DNA from: Butyricicoccus_A sp963601915
GTDB taxonomy: Bacteria > Bacillota > Clostridia > Oscillospirales > Butyricicoccaceae
Assembly: GCA_963601915.1 (NCBI GenBank)
Contig: CAVCGL010000011.1
Location: 20,366 to 84,365, forward strand
Length of the DNA: 64,000 nucleotides
Direction of reading: 5' to 3'
Part shown: one piece after another, positions 43,365-50,933 of the stretch
Layout: each line of letters starts with the position of its first letter
Position numbering within the stretch: position 1 is the first letter of the stretch
Notes under the pieces: model-generated
What the model was told of the DNA's origin: nothing
The model's database searches: none
Seen by the model: the letters and a program-made list of their open reading frames with translations, nothing else
Program-made: the position numbers and the translations under genes

Positions 43365-44876
43365 TTATCTTGTCTTGAGAAAAGCAGTCTTGACCGTTGT
43401 GATTGCATCTTTCAGCTTTTCTGTGGTCTCATCGCCCATCGTGCCCTTCTCGCGGATCTCTGCCAGCACATCCGGATTAGCATCCAAGTGTGCGTACAGC
43501 TCGCGCTCGAAGTCCAGAATATCCTCGACCTTGACATCCTCGAGCATATTATTGGTGACGGCATAAATGATAGCAACCTGATTTTCTACCGCAATCGGTG
43601 CGGTACGATTCTGCTTGAGCACCTCTACGATGCGTTCGCCCTGTGCCAAACGGCGCTTGGTGTCATCATCGAGGTCAGAACCGAACTGTGCGAACGACTG
43701 CAATTCGCGGTACTGCGAGTACGCCAGCTTCAGCGTACCGGATACCTTCTTCATCGCCTTGATCTGTGCGTTGCCGCCGACTCGGCTGACGGAAATACCC
43801 GGGTTTACTGCCGGCATAATACCGGAATGGAACAGCTCTGTCTCCAAGAAAATCTGACCGTCTGTAATCGAGATGACATTGGTCGGAATATAGGCGGAGA
43901 CGTCGCCCGCCTGCGTCTCGATAATCGGCAGGGCAGTCAGAGAACCGCCGCCGTTGTCATCGTTGAGGCGCGCTGCGCGCTCCAGCAGTCTGGAGTGCAG
44001 ATAAAAGACATCGCCCGGATATGCTTCACGTCCTGGCGGTCTGCGAATCAAAAGAGAAAGGGCACGGTACGCCACTGCGTGCTTGGACAGGTCATCATAT
44101 ACCACAAGGACATCCTTGCCCTTGTTCATGAAATACTCGCCCATTGCACAGCCGGAGTACGGTGCAATATACTGAAGCGGTGCCAGCTCCGACGCGGTCG
44201 ATGCCACGACAATCGTGTAATCCATCGCGCCCGCCTTGGTCAGATCCTCGACCAGCGTCGCTACCGTCGAATTTTTCTGACCGATGGCAACATAGATGCA
44301 GATCACATCTTTTCCGCGCTGGTTGATAATCGTATCGACTGCCAGCGTGGTCTTACCGGTCTGGCGGTCGCCGATAATCAGCTCTCGCTGACCTCTGCCA
44401 ATCGGAATCATGGAGTCAATCGCCTTGATACCGGTCTGCAGCGGTACATTTACCGGCTGACGCTCGATAATGCCCGGTGCCGGAGACTCAATCGGGCGGG
44501 TTTCCGTCGCTTCAATCGGACCCTTGCCGTCTACCGGCTGACCCAGTGCGTTTACAACGCGTCCGAGAAATGCCTCGCCCACCGGCACGGAAACAACCTT
44601 GCCCGTGCGCTTGACGGTATCTCCCTCACGAATACCCTTGTCAGAACCCAGCATAACGATGGAGACCGAGTTCTCTTCAAGGTTCATCGCCATGCCGTAT
44701 TCGCCATTGGCAAACGATACCAGCTCGTTTGCCATGACATTTTCCAGACCGTCTGCACGCGCGATGCCGTCACCAATCAAGATAATGGTGCCGGTCTCGC
44801 TCTGCTCGATCTTTGTATCATAATTTTTTATCTGTGCTTTAATTACACTGCTGATTTCTTCTGGACGTAACTGCAT
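43365..44876 (-). CDS. atpA: ATP synthase F1 subunit alpha
   Basis: A 503-residue subunit with GDRQTGKTT (169-177) as the nucleotide-binding loop and a VGGNAQIKAMKKVSG segment (about 373-387). The N-terminus LRPEEISSVIKAQIKNYDTK contacts the delta subunit. It forms the non-catalytic half of the F1 hexamer. Placed between atpH and atpG, in the standard order, with normal length. Confidence 0.98.
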   Translation of the reverse strand: MQLRPEEISSVIKAQIKNYDTKIEQSETGTIILIGDGIARADGLENVMANELVSFANGEYGMAMNLEENSVSIVMLGSDKGIREGDTVKRTGKVVSVPVGEAFLGRVVNALGQPVDGKGPIEATETRPIESPAPGIIERQPVNVPLQTGIKAIDSMIPIGRGQRELIIGDRQTGKTTLAVDTIINQRGKDVICIYVAIGQKNSTVATLVEDLTKAGAMDYTIVVASTASELAPLQYIAPYSGCAMGEYFMNKGKDVLVVYDDLSKHAVAYRALSLLIRRPPGREAYPGDVFYLHSRLLERAARLNDDNGGGSLTALPIIETQAGDVSAYIPTNVISITDGQIFLETELFHSGIMPAVNPGISVSRVGGNAQIKAMKKVSGTLKLAYSQYRELQSFAQFGSDLDDDTKRRLAQGERIVEVLKQNRTAPIAVENQVAIIYAVTNNMLEDVKVEDILDFERELYAHLDANPDVLAEIREKGTMGDETTEKLKDAITTVKTAFLKTR

Positions 44877-44897
44877 AGTCTCACCAACTCTCCCAAC

Positions 44898-45437
44898 TTA
44901 TGCGATAGAGTGCAGCAGCTTGCTGCGGATCGCATCCAGTTTATTCTTTACGGTGCCGTCCATCTGGAGTCCTTCCATTTGCAGGCGCACGCCGCCCAAT
45001 ACAGACGGATCAACGCGCTTTTCCAGATGAATTTTCTTGCCGGTCAGGCTGCGCAGTTTGGCAGTCAGCTCGGCCTCTTGCTCGGCATCGAGCGCAACGG
45101 CGGATACCACCGTCACGGTTTCAATCCCATTTTCCCAGTTGTACTCCTTGCGGAACTGCTTGGCGGCGTCCATAAATTCGTGCACCGCGTTGTTCTCGAT
45201 GAGTACCTTGAGAAAATTGAGCAGATACATATGGAGCTTCCCGTCAAACGCCTCATCGACGAGGGCGATGCGCTCTTCTTTCTTGAGCGTCGGCGCACTC
45301 ATCAGCGTGAGATACTTGGGATTCTCCTCAAAAGCCTGTCGAAGGACGGTGATCTGATCGAGGATCTCCTCGGTCGCTTCACACTCTGTTGCCAAACTGT
45401 ACAGCGTCTTGCCGTATGCTTCTGCAATATCCGTCAT
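44898..45437 (-). CDS. atpH: ATP synthase F1 subunit delta
   Basis: A 179-residue peripheral-stalk protein. The N-terminal helical domain starts IAEAYGKTLYSLATE, and the C-terminal domain contains LTAKLRSLTGKKIHLEKRVD and PSVLGGVRLQMEGLQMDGTV, the family signature. It connects the b subunits to the top of F1. It overlaps atpF by four bases. Confidence 0.97.
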   Translation of the reverse strand: MTDIAEAYGKTLYSLATECEATEEILDQITVLRQAFEENPKYLTLMSAPTLKKEERIALVDEAFDGKLHMYLLNFLKVLIENNAVHEFMDAAKQFRKEYNWENGIETVTVVSAVALDAEQEAELTAKLRSLTGKKIHLEKRVDPSVLGGVRLQMEGLQMDGTVKNKLDAIRSKLLHSIA

Positions 45438-45943
45438 GAAGCCTCACCTACACCCTTAATGAACTCCGAGATCAGCTCTTCGTGATCCTTTTCGTCGATT
45501 TCGCGCTCTACAACCTTGGATGCAATATCCACGGCGATACCGGAAATCTCGTCCTTGAGTTCGTTCATGGCCTTCTTCTTTTCCTGCTCAATCTGCGCCT
45601 CTGCCTTCTCGCGCAGGCGGGCTGCATCAGACTTGGCGGTTCCTACGACCTCGTCATAATGCGCCTGTGCCTTGCGGCTGGCAGCCTTGGTGATGTCCGC
45701 AGCTTCCGCCTTGGCATCATCAATGCGCTTTTCATATTCGTCACGCAATGCTTCCGCGCGGGTCTGCGCGGTCTCTGCGTCGGCATAGGTCTTGTCGATC
45801 TCCGCCTGACGCGCGTTGAGAATATTCTGTACGGGTTTGAAAAGAAAGTGTTTGAGCAGCAGGAACAACAGCAGCAGGTTAATCAGCTGTGTAACAATTT
45901 CCCATGGTACGATGGAAACCAGATCTAAAGTACCCAAATTCAT
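45434..45943 (-). CDS. atpF: ATP synthase Fo subunit b
   Basis: A 169-residue protein with one N-terminal membrane helix (about 15-33, ending LKHFLFKP) and a long Ala/Glu/Lys-rich helix to about residue 140 that forms the peripheral stalk dimer. EIVTQLINLLLLFLLLKHFL is the membrane anchor. The ribosome site GGAAAGG is very close to the ATG. It overlaps atpH by four bases. Confidence 0.96.
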   Translation of the reverse strand: MNLGTLDLVSIVPWEIVTQLINLLLLFLLLKHFLFKPVQNILNARQAEIDKTYADAETAQTRAEALRDEYEKRIDDAKAEAADITKAASRKAQAHYDEVVGTAKSDAARLREKAEAQIEQEKKKAMNELKDEISGIAVDIASKVVEREIDEKDHEELISEFIKGVGEAS

Positions 45944-45999
45944 TCTCCTTTCCTAAAAATATCCCCTGTTTTATGCAAAACAGGAAGCCCGGCTGTCTC

Positions 46000-46254
46000 T
46001 TAGAGCTTGCCGAGGAAAGGATTAACGAACATCAGGATCAGGGCTACAACGAAGCCATACAGACCGGTGGTCTCTGCCAGTGCACAGCCCAGAATCAGGG
46101 TAGAGGTTACCTTGCCCTGCGACTCCGGCTGACGGCCGATTGCTTCACACGCCTTGCCGGCAGCGTAGCCTTCACCGATACCAGGGCCGATGCCGGCGAT
46201 CATTGCCAGGCCAGCGCCGATTGCAGATCCTGCGAGTACAATTGCCTTTTCCAT
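46000..46254 (-). CDS. atpE: ATP synthase Fo subunit c with a two-carboxylate ion site
   Basis: An 84-residue helical hairpin that forms the rotor ring. Helix 1 carries GIGPGIGEGYAAGKA with Glu28. The loop is RQPE (41-44), and helix 2 carries ALAETTGLYG with Glu61, Thr62 and Tyr66. By alignment with sodium-type c subunits (Ilyobacter Gln32, Glu65, Ser66, Tyr70), these match E32/E65/T66/Y70. A glutamate at position 32 gives the two-carboxylate motif described for the sodium-driven Fusobacterium nucleatum rotor. Sodium coupling is therefore likely but inferred. GGAGG precedes the ATG. Confidence 0.97.
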   Translation of the reverse strand: MEKAIVLAGSAIGAGLAMIAGIGPGIGEGYAAGKACEAIGRQPESQGKVTSTLILGCALAETTGLYGFVVALILMFVNPFLGKL

Positions 46255-46340
46255 AATTATTTCCTCCTGAATTTCCTAATACATAGTCGTGTCAGTCGCG
46301 GTATTTTGCTCTCTCCTATGTGAAAATACCGCTTTCAGTC

Positions 46341-47078
46341 TTACTCCTCGGTTCCCGCAGCCTGTGCGACGAACTGCATCGTCAGCATACAGAAGATATA
46401 CGGCTGCACGCAGCCGGAGAAAACAGAGAAATACACGTTGAGCACAGCCGGAATGCCGACCTGCAAGAATGGAATCGCGCTCAACGAGCCGGGCAGCCAG
46501 AAAAAGAGAATCTGGCTGACTGCTCCCAGTGCGGCATACAGCAGCAGGCCGATGACGTAGCCGGAGCAGATGTTCGCAAAATGACGCAGTGACATCGAGA
46601 CCGGCGTTGCGATCTCGCTGATGATGTTCATCGGCGTCATGACAACAATTGGTTCCGTGAAGCTCTTGAGATAGCCTCCGAAGCCCTTCGACTTGATTTT
46701 GTGGTATGTGATGAGGACAAACACCAGAATACCCCAAGCAAGGAATGTGTTGAGATCATTGGTAGGGGAATACGCGCCGGTCAGACCCATCAGGGAGCTG
46801 ACGACAGACATCGACAAAATCGCTGCGATAAACGGAACAAAACTATCCCATTTTGCCCCCATATTGCCGCGGACGAGCTTCTGTGCCATCTGCACAATCA
46901 TTTCCGCCACGACCTGCCGCTTGGTGCGCGCGTGTACCTGCATCCCTCGTGTCAGCCAGATACACAGTCCCACAATGACAACCATTGCGATCCAGGCATT
47001 GACGACGGTCTGTGTGATCGGGTAGTTAATGCCGGGAATGACGTAGTATATCTTGGCGCCGGTGATGGATACTTCCAT
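46341..47078 (-). CDS. atpB: ATP synthase Fo subunit a
   Basis: A 245-residue membrane stator protein with five to six helices. The essential arginine is Arg165 in SMSLRHFANICSG, matching Arg210 of E. coli. Helix 5 (FLQVGIPAVLNVYFSVFSGC) and the terminal QPYIFCMLTMQF follow. It forms the ion half-channels beside the c ring. AGGAGG lies 11 bases before the ATG. Its length and R-H-F spacing are normal. Confidence 0.96.
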   Translation of the reverse strand: MEVSITGAKIYYVIPGINYPITQTVVNAWIAMVVIVGLCIWLTRGMQVHARTKRQVVAEMIVQMAQKLVRGNMGAKWDSFVPFIAAILSMSVVSSLMGLTGAYSPTNDLNTFLAWGILVFVLITYHKIKSKGFGGYLKSFTEPIVVMTPMNIISEIATPVSMSLRHFANICSGYVIGLLLYAALGAVSQILFFWLPGSLSAIPFLQVGIPAVLNVYFSVFSGCVQPYIFCMLTMQFVAQAAGTEE

Positions 47079-47081
47079 GAA

Positions 47082-47522
47082 TCATTCTTCCTCCTTTCGA
47101 CGAAAGATAGGCAATTTCATGAGTCCAATGGTGATTCGCGGGAAGAACATCGGAATAACGACGGCAACCCAATTGAAATAGTCCACCTTAAAGCCGATGA
47201 GCAAAATCGCCACCATCGCCAAAAGCCGCTTGGTATACGAATTTTGCAGCACGAGCTTCGCTTCCTCCGGCAATTCCTTCTTCACGGACTTCTGGACAGC
47301 CAGACCCATGATAAAGAAATTCAAAATCGCCCAGTCGCCGCCGAGCAGATTACCGAACAAAACGGTACTGTCAAACCGCCCCAGAGCGAGAAACACGATC
47401 TCCATCACGACGCTCATCGCCACGACGCTGACTGCGATCCGCTTGGTTTCTGTTTTGACTGCCGGTTCAATCTTGATATGTCTCACCACCTGTCTCATAA
47501 ATTCCACCCGTGACACGCTCAC
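47082..47522 (-). CDS. ATP synthase I-like membrane protein
   Basis: A 146-residue protein with four hydrophobic segments (about 28-46, 52-70, 93-110 and 114-130) and conserved-looking FGNLLGGDWAILNFFIMGLA. This matches the AtpI/UncI-type small membrane protein that precedes atpB and may assist c-ring assembly or ion supply. The start is taken as GTG at 47522, overlapping the preceding stop (GTGA). An ATG at 47498 is the alternative, and neither has a strong ribosome site. It lies three bases before atpB. Family assignment is by position and topology. Confidence 0.8.
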   Translation of the reverse strand: MSVSRVEFMRQVVRHIKIEPAVKTETKRIAVSVVAMSVVMEIVFLALGRFDSTVLFGNLLGGDWAILNFFIMGLAVQKSVKKELPEEAKLVLQNSYTKRLLAMVAILLIGFKVDYFNWVAVVIPMFFPRITIGLMKLPIFRRKEEE

Positions 47523-47764
47523 TTCTTCGTATCTCTCTCCTCACGCTTTTCGAGCTGCTTCCAAAACTTCCACACGTTGGAGGCTGATCCTCCGAGTCCC
47601 AGCACGAGCGCGACAATCATGATCCATAAGCCGAGTCCCAGCTTCCTGCGCAGCCAATTCGCAGCCAGCAGGCACAAAATCGGCGGCACGGCAATAGAGA
47701 CTCCCAGCTGTGTCAGCAGTGCCAAATTTTCCATGCATTCCTTTAGGATTTGATGCTTGTCCAT
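47519..47764 (-). CDS. atpI: AtpZ/AtpI family protein, first gene of the atp operon
   Basis: An 81-residue version is proposed, starting at ATG 47764 with AAAGGATG nine bases upstream. Two membrane helices (about 11-32 and 43-64, ending GLGGSASNVWKFW) match the AtpZ/AtpI family (PF09527 type), thought to help assemble Fo. The longest frame would start at ATG 47824, but that codon overlaps the -10 box of the operon promoter and so is not in the transcript. Another ATG (47731) near AAAGGA is a shorter option. Confidence 0.82.
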   Translation of the reverse strand: MDKHQILKECMENLALLTQLGVSIAVPPILCLLAANWLRRKLGLGLWIMIVALVLGLGGSASNVWKFWKQLEKREERDTKK

Positions 47765-47822
47765 CTTGTCCTTCATCCTTTCCAGCAGCGCACAAAAAAT
47801 TCGCACCATCTCAGGTGTCTCC

Positions 47823-47851
47823 ATTATAACAATTCATGCACAAGAATACAA
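47823..47851 (-). promoter_or_regulatory. atp operon promoter
   Basis: TTGTAT (47846-47851)-N17-TATAAT (47823-47828), leftward. RNA would start near 47816, inside the longest possible AtpI frame, which moves that start downstream. Confidence 0.75.
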
Positions 47852-47906
47852 CCATCATTTGTACAGTTTACCCTGTTTAAAATATAACGAGCACCAAAAC
47901 ATGGTT

Positions 47907-47962
47907 ATTTTGTGACGAAAAATTACGGTAAGTTTATCAAGATTTTCCCATTTTGTGACGAA
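47907..47962. repeat. Direct repeats upstream of the atp promoter
   Basis: ATTTTGTGACGAA occurs at 47907-47919 and 47950-47962, 43 bp apart (about four helical turns), upstream of the atp -35 box. The rest of the gap between atp and pyrE (about 300 bp) is AT-rich with no gene seen. The repeats may be regulator sites; no known motif was matched. Confidence 0.5.
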
Positions 47963-48071
47963 GAAGCCAAAACTTTCCAGTCTTTTCTGCTTCCCTTACA
48001 AAAATATTGCACATCGCGCGGTTATTTTATGCGTGATACGGCAAAATCCTGTAAAAAACAACGTTTGTGCG

Positions 48072-48109
48072 AAAAAAAGCCCTTCCCGCCAGAACTTGGC
48101 AGAAAGGGC
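48072..48109 (-). terminator. Terminator of pyrE
   Basis: A 13-bp stem with two G-U pairs, a five-base loop and seven T residues leftward, 22 bases after the pyrE stop. Confidence 0.9.
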
Positions 48110-48130
48110 ATGTATTGCATGAGCATTTGT

Positions 48131-48793
48131 TTAGAATACGCAGTACTTGTCCATATAGGACTCCATCAGCGGCAGGATGTCCTTGTACTGCTCCTGACCC
48201 TGCAGGTACTCGTGAATGTCGCGTACATCAATCAGAGAGTGTACATGGATGCCGAATTCCTCGCCGACTTCCATAACAGCGGTCTTGCCAGGGGTCTGGC
48301 CGACCTCGCAGCGGTTGACGGAAATGAACATATCGGTTACCTTGACGTCAGCGGCGTTAAACAGAACCGGCAGGGTCTCGCGGATGGCGGTACCGGCGGT
48401 GATAACATCCTCAATGATAATCACGCGGTCGCCGTCCTGCGGCTTGTAGCCGACCAGATTGCCGCCCTCGCCGTGGTCCTTTGCTTCCTTGCGGTTGAAG
48501 AAGAACGGCTTGTCAATGCCGTAGTTTCTCGCCAGCGCACCGGCAACAGAGGTAGCCAGCGGAATGCCCTTGTATGCCGGGCCGAACATCGCGTCGAAGT
48601 CCTCACCGATGGTCTCCTTGACCATAGCGGCATAGAATTCGCCCAGCTTGGAGGACTGGAGGCCGGTCTTGTAGTTGCCCGTGTTGACAAAGTACGGCGT
48701 GTTTCTGCCGGACTTGGTAACAAAATCACCGAAACGCAGTACGTCTGCGCTCATCATAAACTCAATAAATTCCTTCTTTGCAGGAGTCAGCAT
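48131..48793 (-). CDS. pyrE: Orotate phosphoribosyltransferase
   Basis: A 220-residue type I phosphoribosyltransferase with RVIIIEDVITAGTAIRE (about 122-138), the PRPP-binding loop, and FFFNRKEAKDHGEGG (about 96-110), the flexible catalytic loop. It converts orotate and PRPP to OMP in pyrimidine synthesis. AAGGAAGGAAG precedes the ATG. It stands alone, away from other pyr genes, with its own promoter directly downstream of the NACHT gene stop. No pyrimidine attenuator was recognised in its short leader. Confidence 0.96.
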   Translation of the reverse strand: MLTPAKKEFIEFMMSADVLRFGDFVTKSGRNTPYFVNTGNYKTGLQSSKLGEFYAAMVKETIGEDFDAMFGPAYKGIPLATSVAGALARNYGIDKPFFFNRKEAKDHGEGGNLVGYKPQDGDRVIIIEDVITAGTAIRETLPVLFNAADVKVTDMFISVNRCEVGQTPGKTAVMEVGEEFGIHVHSLIDVRDIHEYLQGQEQYKDILPLMESYMDKYCVF

Positions 48794-48827
48794 CAGAAAT
48801 CTTCCTTCCTTGTTTTAGGTTACGTTC

Positions 48828-48856
48828 AGTATAACAGAAAGTCATAGATTGGACAA
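48828..48856 (-). promoter_or_regulatory. pyrE promoter
   Basis: TTGTCC (48851-48856)-N17-TATACT (48828-48833), with TGT before the -10 (extended -10), leftward. The -35 begins four bases after the NACHT gene stop. Confidence 0.65.
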
Positions 48857-48860
48857 GTGG

Positions 48861-50846
48861 TTAGGGGTTAATCAGGTTGCCATCAAGGTTATACTCATAT
48901 TCATAGAGTTCAATCGGGTTGCCAGTCTCGTTGTCACACCAAATAATGCCATGCGCATCAGGATTGTCTAAGCCTAGATTGCCTCTGTCACGAAGCAAAA
49001 TCTTGCAGCCATCCCACTCCTTTGCATCTTCTATATGGCATGATTCCAACCCCATTGCCCATCGTAAATCTGCTTCAATCAAATCTGCTCCTCTTAAATT
49101 TGCTCCACTTAAATCTGCTCCACTTAAATCTGCTCCACTTAAATCTGCTCCACTTAAATCTGTACCGTCTAAGCTTGCTCCTATTAATTTCGCTCCTATT
49201 AATTTCGCCCCTATTAACTTCGCCTCTATTAAATCTGCTCTAATTAAATCGGTATCAACTAAATTTGCTTGGTTTAAAATTGCACCGCTTAAGTTTGCAC
49301 CTTTTAGATTTGCATGACCAAGTTGAATATAGTCGCAATTGTGTCCTCGCATGGCTGTATGAATGTTTTCTTTCTTGCACAAAGAAGTGGTAAATTCATT
49401 TTCCTCTACCGTTGCAATAGTGCAACAAATACTCAATGCATTGGTCAAAATATTATCGCAATGCAACCTTAGATCTAGATATTCTGCTATATTTTCATTC
49501 TCACCCAATATGTTCAATGCTTGTCCGGTAACATCAGTCTGTTCAAGTGTGTTTATAATCTGTTCGCATTCTTTCTGCGTAATGTCCGGTTTCTTTTCTT
49601 GAATCTGCTGGATGTAATTTAATACATCATCATCTATCCGCCGTTCTGCAAGGCAACGCAAAAATGCTTCTGCACCTTCTTCATTGTCTATCTCAGACAT
49701 TTTTCTATACAGAAAATATGCCAAGAAATATTGATAAAAAGAACGATGCAAAAATTCTACACGTTTTTCGCCATTGCCCTTTAGATAGAACAAATACAGA
49801 AAATCTTCTGGTAATTCTTTACCACGCATGTTTGCAAAAGTCTCATCGTTGCAGTAAATCTCATACGCGAGCTGTTCATACTCTTTATGCCAGCCTTCTA
49901 TGTTTCTTCCCTTCATTTTTCGACGCAGCATTGTTGCTTCAAACAGCGTGTCGTACAAATCAACAACATTTTTAGCGGCTGTACTTTTTAGTTGCGCTTC
50001 TACAACCATGCGAAATAAAATCGGAATGCCCAGCATCTCTTCCATTTTTTCAGAAGATGAACGCAATTCTTCAAAATCTTCTTTGTAACCCGGGGCATTT
50101 TTCTCAATCCATTTGTTCTGCTGTTCTTCTGACATCGGTGCAAATTGCAATTTTTTTATACTACTTGAAACAAACTCATCGTCCAGACTTCTCGTACGTG
50201 TTGTAATAACAATATGTATATTATATAATCTTGCAAGTTGTTCTGCTGAATCAATAAAATTTGCAAGATTTAAATCGTTTCTATGTAGTTGCACTTTTAA
50301 CTCATCATAACCGTCCAAGAATACTATGCTGTTCTGATACTCTTTTTCATTTTCTTCAAGCCGAATTTTACCTAACTTAATTTCAGGATCTCCCCAACAA
50401 AATGCATTTTTTAAGACAACCTCGCCGTTTTCAATGATGCCTTCCGCAAAAGCTGGATTTAAGCGGAACCAAAAGACATTGGTCTTATCTTTACAAAACC
50501 GTTTTGAGTAATACTCATAAACAGCCTTGCGGCACAGAGTTGTCTTGCCGTGTCCCGGTTCGCCGTGAATCAATATCACACCAGATTTTTCTTCTTTGCT
50601 CCATTGTTCAATCGTATTCAAAATTTTCGTTTCTGGAGGTTTAACAGAGTATGCATCAATATAGATTTCATCTCTTACCAGTATAGGATCATTTATTACA
50701 TCCTTGTAATAACGATTAACATTGTTTCTCTTTTTTAACCATTTCTGTATCTTTTTGCCTTTAATGCCAATCACCGCGACTATTCCACCCACAGCTGCAA
50801 CTACAACTTCATTTGCTCCATTAGCTAAAATATCTCCTACGTTCAT
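48861..50846 (-). CDS. NACHT-domain STAND ATPase with C-terminal pentapeptide repeats
   Basis: A 661-residue protein. A short N-terminus carries one hydrophobic segment (about 13-28). The NACHT module follows: Walker A GEPGHGKTT (95-103), Walker B IVFLDGYDEL (174-183), sensor-like VITTRTRSLDD (213-223) and the distal FLHRSFYQYFLAYFL (365-379). About 18 pentapeptide repeats of A(D/N)LxG type fill 508-596, then a 65-residue cap with GIIWCDNETGNPIELYEYEY. The ATG at 50846 has GGAGG six bases upstream. The DNA is clearly more AT-rich than its neighbours, pyrE and rpiA. NACHT ATPases are known bacterial antiphage sensors; that role is inferred here. No other defence gene is adjacent, and no effector domain other than the membrane segment was recognised. 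Confidence 0.92.
   Translation of the reverse strand: MNVGDILANGANEVVVAAVGGIVAVIGIKGKKIQKWLKKRNNVNRYYKDVINDPILVRDEIYIDAYSVKPPETKILNTIEQWSKEEKSGVILIHGEPGHGKTTLCRKAVYEYYSKRFCKDKTNVFWFRLNPAFAEGIIENGEVVLKNAFCWGDPEIKLGKIRLEENEKEYQNSIVFLDGYDELKVQLHRNDLNLANFIDSAEQLARLYNIHIVITTRTRSLDDEFVSSSIKKLQFAPMSEEQQNKWIEKNAPGYKEDFEELRSSSEKMEEMLGIPILFRMVVEAQLKSTAAKNVVDLYDTLFEATMLRRKMKGRNIEGWHKEYEQLAYEIYCNDETFANMRGKELPEDFLYLFYLKGNGEKRVEFLHRSFYQYFLAYFLYRKMSEIDNEEGAEAFLRCLAERRIDDDVLNYIQQIQEKKPDITQKECEQIINTLEQTDVTGQALNILGENENIAEYLDLRLHCDNILTNALSICCTIATVEENEFTTSLCKKENIHTAMRGHNCDYIQLGHANLKGANLSGAILNQANLVDTDLIRADLIEAKLIGAKLIGAKLIGASLDGTDLSGADLSGADLSGADLSGANLRGADLIEADLRWAMGLESCHIEDAKEWDGCKILLRDRGNLGLDNPDAHGIIWCDNETGNPIELYEYEYNLDGNLINP
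49081..49155 (-). repeat. 15-bp tandem repeats encoding DLSGA pentapeptide units
   Basis: Five consecutive 15-bp units on the + strand, AAATCTGCTCCACTT or one- to two-base variants, three of them identical (49111-49155). They encode identical pentapeptides in the NACHT protein and sit in frame, so unit number can change by slippage without a frameshift. Confidence 0.9.
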
Positions 50847-50885
50847 CTCTATCCTCCATTTCTTTCGATATTTTTCGATGCTTTT

Positions 50886-50914
50886 ATTATAGCAATTCGA
50901 CAATTGGTTGTAAA
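50886..50914 (-). promoter_or_regulatory. Promoter of the NACHT gene
   Basis: TTTACA (50909-50914)-N17-TATAAT (50886-50891), leftward, 40 bases before the ATG; near consensus, so the gene is probably expressed without an activator. Confidence 0.7.
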
Positions 50915-50933
50915 TGAAAACGTGCTGCAAAAG

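Noticed and set aside
49081..49155. Short regularly spaced repeats as a CRISPR array
   Set aside because: Units are 15 bp, contiguous without spacers and in frame inside a pentapeptide-repeat gene.
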